A DNA stretch of 64,000 bases from Gibbula magus (lineage: Eukaryota; Mollusca; Gastropoda; Trochida; Trochidae): assembly GCA_936450465.1 (NCBI GenBank), contig OW388293.1:54835201-54899200 (forward strand), written 5' to 3'. Of this stretch, positions 59,996 through 64,000 are shown piece by piece. Position numbers and translations under genes: made by a program. Numbering within the stretch: position 1 is the first letter of the stretch; each line of letters opens with the position of its first letter. A model generated the notes under the pieces. It saw only the letters and a list, made by a program, of their open reading frames with translations. It was not told the origin of the DNA and did not search any database.

Positions 59996-61927
59996 TATTT
60001 CACAGAAGATTGACCCCTGCCAAAACTGTTTACTATGGGCCATAGAATCAGATAATGTTGTGGTACACTTAAATGTCTTTTTATGATGTAAAAATGCAAA
60101 GTGGTCCGTTTAGTTTTTGCGTTGATACATTGCGTCAAAGACATGCCATATTACATGATATTTGCACTAAAATACACAAGCGGGTGAACAAACTTTCGGT
60201 ATGCAGCTGTGCTGTCAAAAAAGCAAATCACAAACAGAAACAAATGGTAACTGTGACAGGATATAGCCAAGATAAGTAAATACAACGAACGAAGTAAGCA
60301 GGTATTCACGTGAGAACAATTAGAACTGACGAGGGGATGATATGTACACTGACGAGCAAAAGAAAGTATATCACTCAGTTTTATTTATTTTATGTATAAT
60401 TTTCAAAGTCAAATATCTCGAGATTTCGACGTCGTATTAAAAAACGGACTAGTTTGGGAGATTAGTCCAAACATTAAATCAGGCAAAGAATACCTCTACG
60501 CGGTTTGAATTAAGATTAAAATTTAAAATATAAATTTTGAAATTCCCCCAAATTAATTTTGATAACACACAACTGTTCATCGACATATAACACATATTCT
60601 GTATGAAAATCAATAAATGTGCTTCGTCCTGCACACATTTACAACATTTTGAACATGGTAGGGGTCATGTTGATGTAAATTTCATTTCTTACCCCTGTCT
60701 ACTTTAAATAATTATATTGTAGTTAAAAGATAAAACAGTCAACAGTTAATTCATTCAAACTATTGCCGAGAGATGTAATTGTATCGTGCCATAATCAAAT
60801 GCATCTCATTTCTTTAAAATAGTGAATAAATCTAAAAACAAGTAAGTGTTATACTTTCTTTAGCCCGTCAGTTTAAATAAAGGAAATAAAGTTGCTACTG
60901 CGCATACTCAGATACCTTTGCGCATGATCAAATACAATTTACAAAATTCACCAAAATAAATCAGTAAACAAAGGAAGCAAGTCTCTACTACATACACAGA
61001 CATATTTTTTCAAATACTATGAAGAGAACATATCAAAATATAACTAACAACACGGAAAGCAAGTTACTACTGCGGATTCTCAATACTATGTTTAGAGGTC
61101 ACCAAAAGTAAGACTAGCAGAGAATAACGAAATTGCCGATATTGTAAAGCAAAAGTAGAACCATGTCAATCTTCAACAAGAGTTATCAGAAGATGACAAA
61201 TCCCGCTGGTCCCACCTAATTTGTAAAACTCATCTTTGAAAGATACTTGTATATCTTTATAGTAAAATAGACATGCAGAGTTTCAGGAAGATGTGATGAA
61301 GAGGTTTCAAGTTCTGCTCCGGAAATGAAACTATCCCTGAACAAAGTCGAAATAAAACCCCCTTTTTTTACAGACATGATCAATACTGAAAAGGTTGTAC
61401 GAAACGTATTTAATGATGAACAAGAGTTGTTATTCATCATACACAGCACTGGAGGAGGTTCAAATTAAGCAGTAACACAAAACAAAACATATAACTGGGT
61501 GACCTCCGTGTAAAGTACACTCAACCGCAAAAGAAACCTTATTTTTAAAACACAAAAAGACGAACTACTTCTGTCTGATGAAGCCAATTTTTAGTGTCTG
61601 TGATAGGCACATATTGTTTTAAGACAAAACAAAGAAAAAACAAAGACGAAAGCCCATTTTGACTTCTGTCCCTGATTCTAAAACAATAATTTCCTACAGG
61701 CTATTTCTGTCTCTAAGAAATATTGATAGATAATATTTTAAACAAAGTAAGTTCAGTTGACATCCGAAACATGCGTAACTCTGTTTCAGACATATTTATC
61801 ATTTGTGGATTGAATAATCTTGTATTTCGTATGGGGATGTTTCTTTTGTGGGTGAGTGTATGTCAAGATCACCTTATCTTGGTTCAACTGTATGTGGTTG
61901 GTCGAGCTGTATTGAGTGACTGAGTGT
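59996..61927. other. Unit B spacer without a gene
   Basis: 59996-60740 is colinear with unit A 43402-44512 minus the palindrome MITE. 60741-61927 has no counterpart seen in unit A and contains AT-rich sequence with no domain-bearing frame. Confidence 0.5.
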
Positions 61928-62036
61928 TGGAGTGGGGTGAGAGAAGCATGCATGGTGAGTGAACAACATGCAGAGTGAGACTGTTTGGTTGGGTGATGAG
62001 TGAGAACCATGAATGGTGGATAGAAATCATGCATGG
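61928..62036. repeat. 61-bp minisatellite, two-copy version in unit B
   Basis: GAGAAGCATGCATGGTGAGTG and GCGACTG-like GAGACTGTTTGGTTGGG words appear about twice, between the same flanks as the long array of unit A (right flank GGATGCTATAAAG). Confidence 0.9.
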
Positions 62037-62081
62037 ATGCTATAAAGGGGTTATGTCAGAGTTTGTTAGTCACAGTCATGA

Positions 62082-62386
62082 GGTGAGGTGAGGTGAGTTG
62101 GGGTTTAACGCCGCTTTCAAGAGTATTTCACTTATATCGCGGCTGCTAGTATTATGGCAGGGAGAAAGTCCGCAACGCTATGTGGCTATGCATTGCGGTG
62201 AAACCTGCGAGCATCGGCTGGAACTAGCGAACCATGGGTGGTACTGCACTGAAATTCAGTGTAGCATTGCACCCAAACCTGACTGCGTGTAGAACAGTTC
62301 TCTACTGCAGACAAAGTTGCCGTGCCCCTGGCGGGATTCGAACCCCGGACCTCTTGATCCGAAGCCGAACGCGCTATCCCGCCCAC
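62082..62386 (-). mobile_element. tRNA-derived SINE inside the unit B LTR-like block
   Basis: Perfect 12-bp duplication TCACAGTCATGA (62070-62081 and 62387-62398). The box A region lacks the AACCACTGC part found in other copies. Unit A has the empty site (46304-46315). Confidence 0.92.
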
Positions 62387-62398
62387 TCACAGTCATGA

Positions 62399-63465
62399 AC
62401 ATTTGTGTGAAAGACAAGGATGTTGTGGGGCCTGTTTCATGGTATGATTTTTTTAGGTGATTTCGTCTCATAATTTTGTACAAATATAATTACCTTGTTT
62501 CCATGTATTCATTATAACATCCTGAATTTGGTGTATGATGTACAAGTAACAGTGTTTTGCATTGATGTTGATAGTAATCAGTGTATTATAAGCATTAACA
62601 TGGTTGTGTAAATGAATAACAAGTGTTGTTCTGAGAAGTGAATGTTATGCTATAATTGCTGTAAAGTGTTAATCATTCTGAGTTTTAATGCTCGTTGTAT
62701 GTTGAATGATTATGTACCTATTATCATTCTGAGTTATCATGCTCGTCGTATGTTGAATGATTGGGTATTTATGTAAATCTTTGTAACACTCGTGTTGAAG
62801 GTTCTACTGAATTATGTGTATTGGTGTTCTATAGTGTCTGGGCCTATTCGGGACCGTGTGTTGAGTTGGAGATGTATCCAGAAGTGGTGTGTAGAGCTGG
62901 AGATGTAACCAGAAGTGGTGTGTTGATTTGAAGATGTAACCAGAAGTGGTGTGTAGAGCTGGAGGTGTGATATCCAGAAGTATTGTCACCGGGAGTGACA
63001 TATAACAACGGATTCCTTCACGAGGTGAACTGAACGTTTTGACCTTGACGTACCTGTGACGTCACGTGGGGGGTCAAGGACACTCACGGACCTGTGAGAG
63101 AGTCAAGTGGTGCAGTGACATAATGTACAAACATGGAAGTGTGTACAGTGTTTTTTTTCAGACAAATAATATATTGTTTGATGAATTGAGTTTGTGAATA
63201 TTGTTCAATTAATGTTGTGCCAGTTGAGTTGAGTAAATGAGTGAACAAGCATAGGTGAAGTGTGATGACTGGATGAGTATGTGTTTGGTAATGGTGAGGT
63301 TCATGAGGAAGATTTAGTGTGATATTTGAAACATCTTGTGTGTAGTGGTGAGGTTGTGTACATGATTGAATGGGATGACTGGGGAAATTTATGTTATTCA
63401 TGTTTTGAATTTTAAATAAATTTCATTTATTTAATCTCTGCCTTTGTTTTCGTTCCATATCGTGA
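62399..63465 (+). other. LTR-like block, unit B copy
   Basis: Colinear with 46310-47367, including GTGACGTCACGTGG (about 63056), AAATAAATTTCATT and TATCGTGACA. It has an extra GTAACCAGAAGTGGTGTGT duplication near 62905-62955. Confidence 0.4.
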
Positions 63466-63493
63466 CAGTGTAAATGTAAAAGAAATTCCAGTA

Positions 63494-64000
63494 AAACTTT
63501 AATTGCTTTTGATCAGTGCCAAAATATCATTTTGTGTTAATTTGAGTTCAAATCTTCTCACTCGACTAACCGATCAATAAGCATACGAACTTCAGTTGCA
63601 AAAGGTTCAATTCTTGTCAACTTATCTTGTTAACTTACAAATTACACAGTGTGAATATGCCTTAAAGTGTTTCCTGTCTCTAATCACACACTGCCTCGTA
63701 GTAAGTCCACCCTGATGATTCAGCAGGTTTCCCAAGTCCAACAGCAATCAGTTCACACGACCCAGTGCCATGTCCAGTTCCGTTGAAGTTGAACCCGTCA
63801 CACACGGGAAGCCAGAAATACTCAACCATGCACGACATCAGACTTCCGGTAAACTCCTTAAAACCGGAAGTCGCCATGTAAACGTCGTTGTGGGTAATAA
63901 AATCAGCAGGACGTTTCAGATGAGCGTCACAATTTCCACGTGATTCTGACAAAATTTTGAAAAGGTTGAAACGAAAATACATGTGTATGTACATCTCATT
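63494..64000 (-). repeat. Tandem segmental duplication, start of unit C
   Basis: The same AAACTTTAAT...GATCAGTG opening and a lectin PAN exon appear a third time. The window ends inside it, so the array has at least three units. Confidence 0.8.
63680..63945 (-). CDS. F-type lectin/PAN gene copy 3, last exon only
   Basis: A 266-nt PAN exon with TAG stop at 63682-63680 and acceptor TTTTGTCAG just above 63945, the same length and phase as in copy 2. The frame is open (GNCDAHLKRPADFITHNDV ... YYEAVCD). One of the six PAN cysteines is Tyr (SCMVEYFW instead of SCMVECFW). The lectin exons and signal peptide would lie beyond the window. Confidence 0.8.

Larger units (their letters stand above)
47410..63493 (-). 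repeat. Tandem segmental duplication, unit B
   Basis: Second, longer unit of the lectin array. It lacks the palindrome MITE and nearly all the 61-bp array of unit A. It gains the YqaJ-gene insertion (50807-52655), an unrelated block near 54535-54822, a 2.3-kb block at about 55215-57485, a SINE fragment at 49192 and a SINE at 62082. Confidence 0.85.

Overview
The window is animal nuclear DNA with long introns and dense mobile elements. A marine mollusc, probably a gastropod, fits best. The reasons are an F-type lectin/PAN gene family, tRNA-derived SINEs with a (CACCT)n tail, repeat elements with a tandem-satellite core, and SAP/SWIM/YqaJ genes. No species is claimed.

Left part (1-23 kb): two conserved single-copy genes lie head to head. 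STRAP (WD40 protein, minus strand, seven coding exons, 431-5124) can be rebuilt completely, with GT-AG junctions and matching phases. A FLASH/CASP8AP2-like histone pre-mRNA processing gene (plus strand, 6870 to at least 19464) has a short N-terminal exon, a coiled-coil exon and one 5.2-kb exon. About 100 bp of ETS-, NRF1- and YY1-like motifs lies just outside the STRAP start, so the pair may share a bidirectional promoter. The FLASH introns and 3' flank hold many non-autonomous elements: a TAA-flanked Harbinger-like element, a truncated LINE, two satellite-core elements, nested TTAA-flanked elements and a hAT-like element.

Middle (23-34.8 kb): no intact gene was found. It holds a 45-bp minisatellite invaded by two SINEs, a region rich in CTGTACAG palindromes bounded by an inverted repeat, a decayed MULE-type transposase with a SINE inside it, and a LINE 3' fragment with a fold-back MITE inside it.

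Right part (34.9-64 kb): a tandem array of secreted F-type lectin + PAN genes on the minus strand. Copy 1 (36368-40499) has a frameshift and a stop. Copy 2 (47881-54921) is intact but has lost fucose-binding residues. Copy 3 is cut by the window edge, and its visible PAN exon has lost a cysteine. The duplicated units differ by clean insertions: a palindrome-array MITE and an expanded 61-bp minisatellite in unit A, and a truncated SAP-SWIM-YqaJ gene, a transposase fragment and extra SINEs in unit B. Several insertions can therefore be checked against an empty site within the same window.
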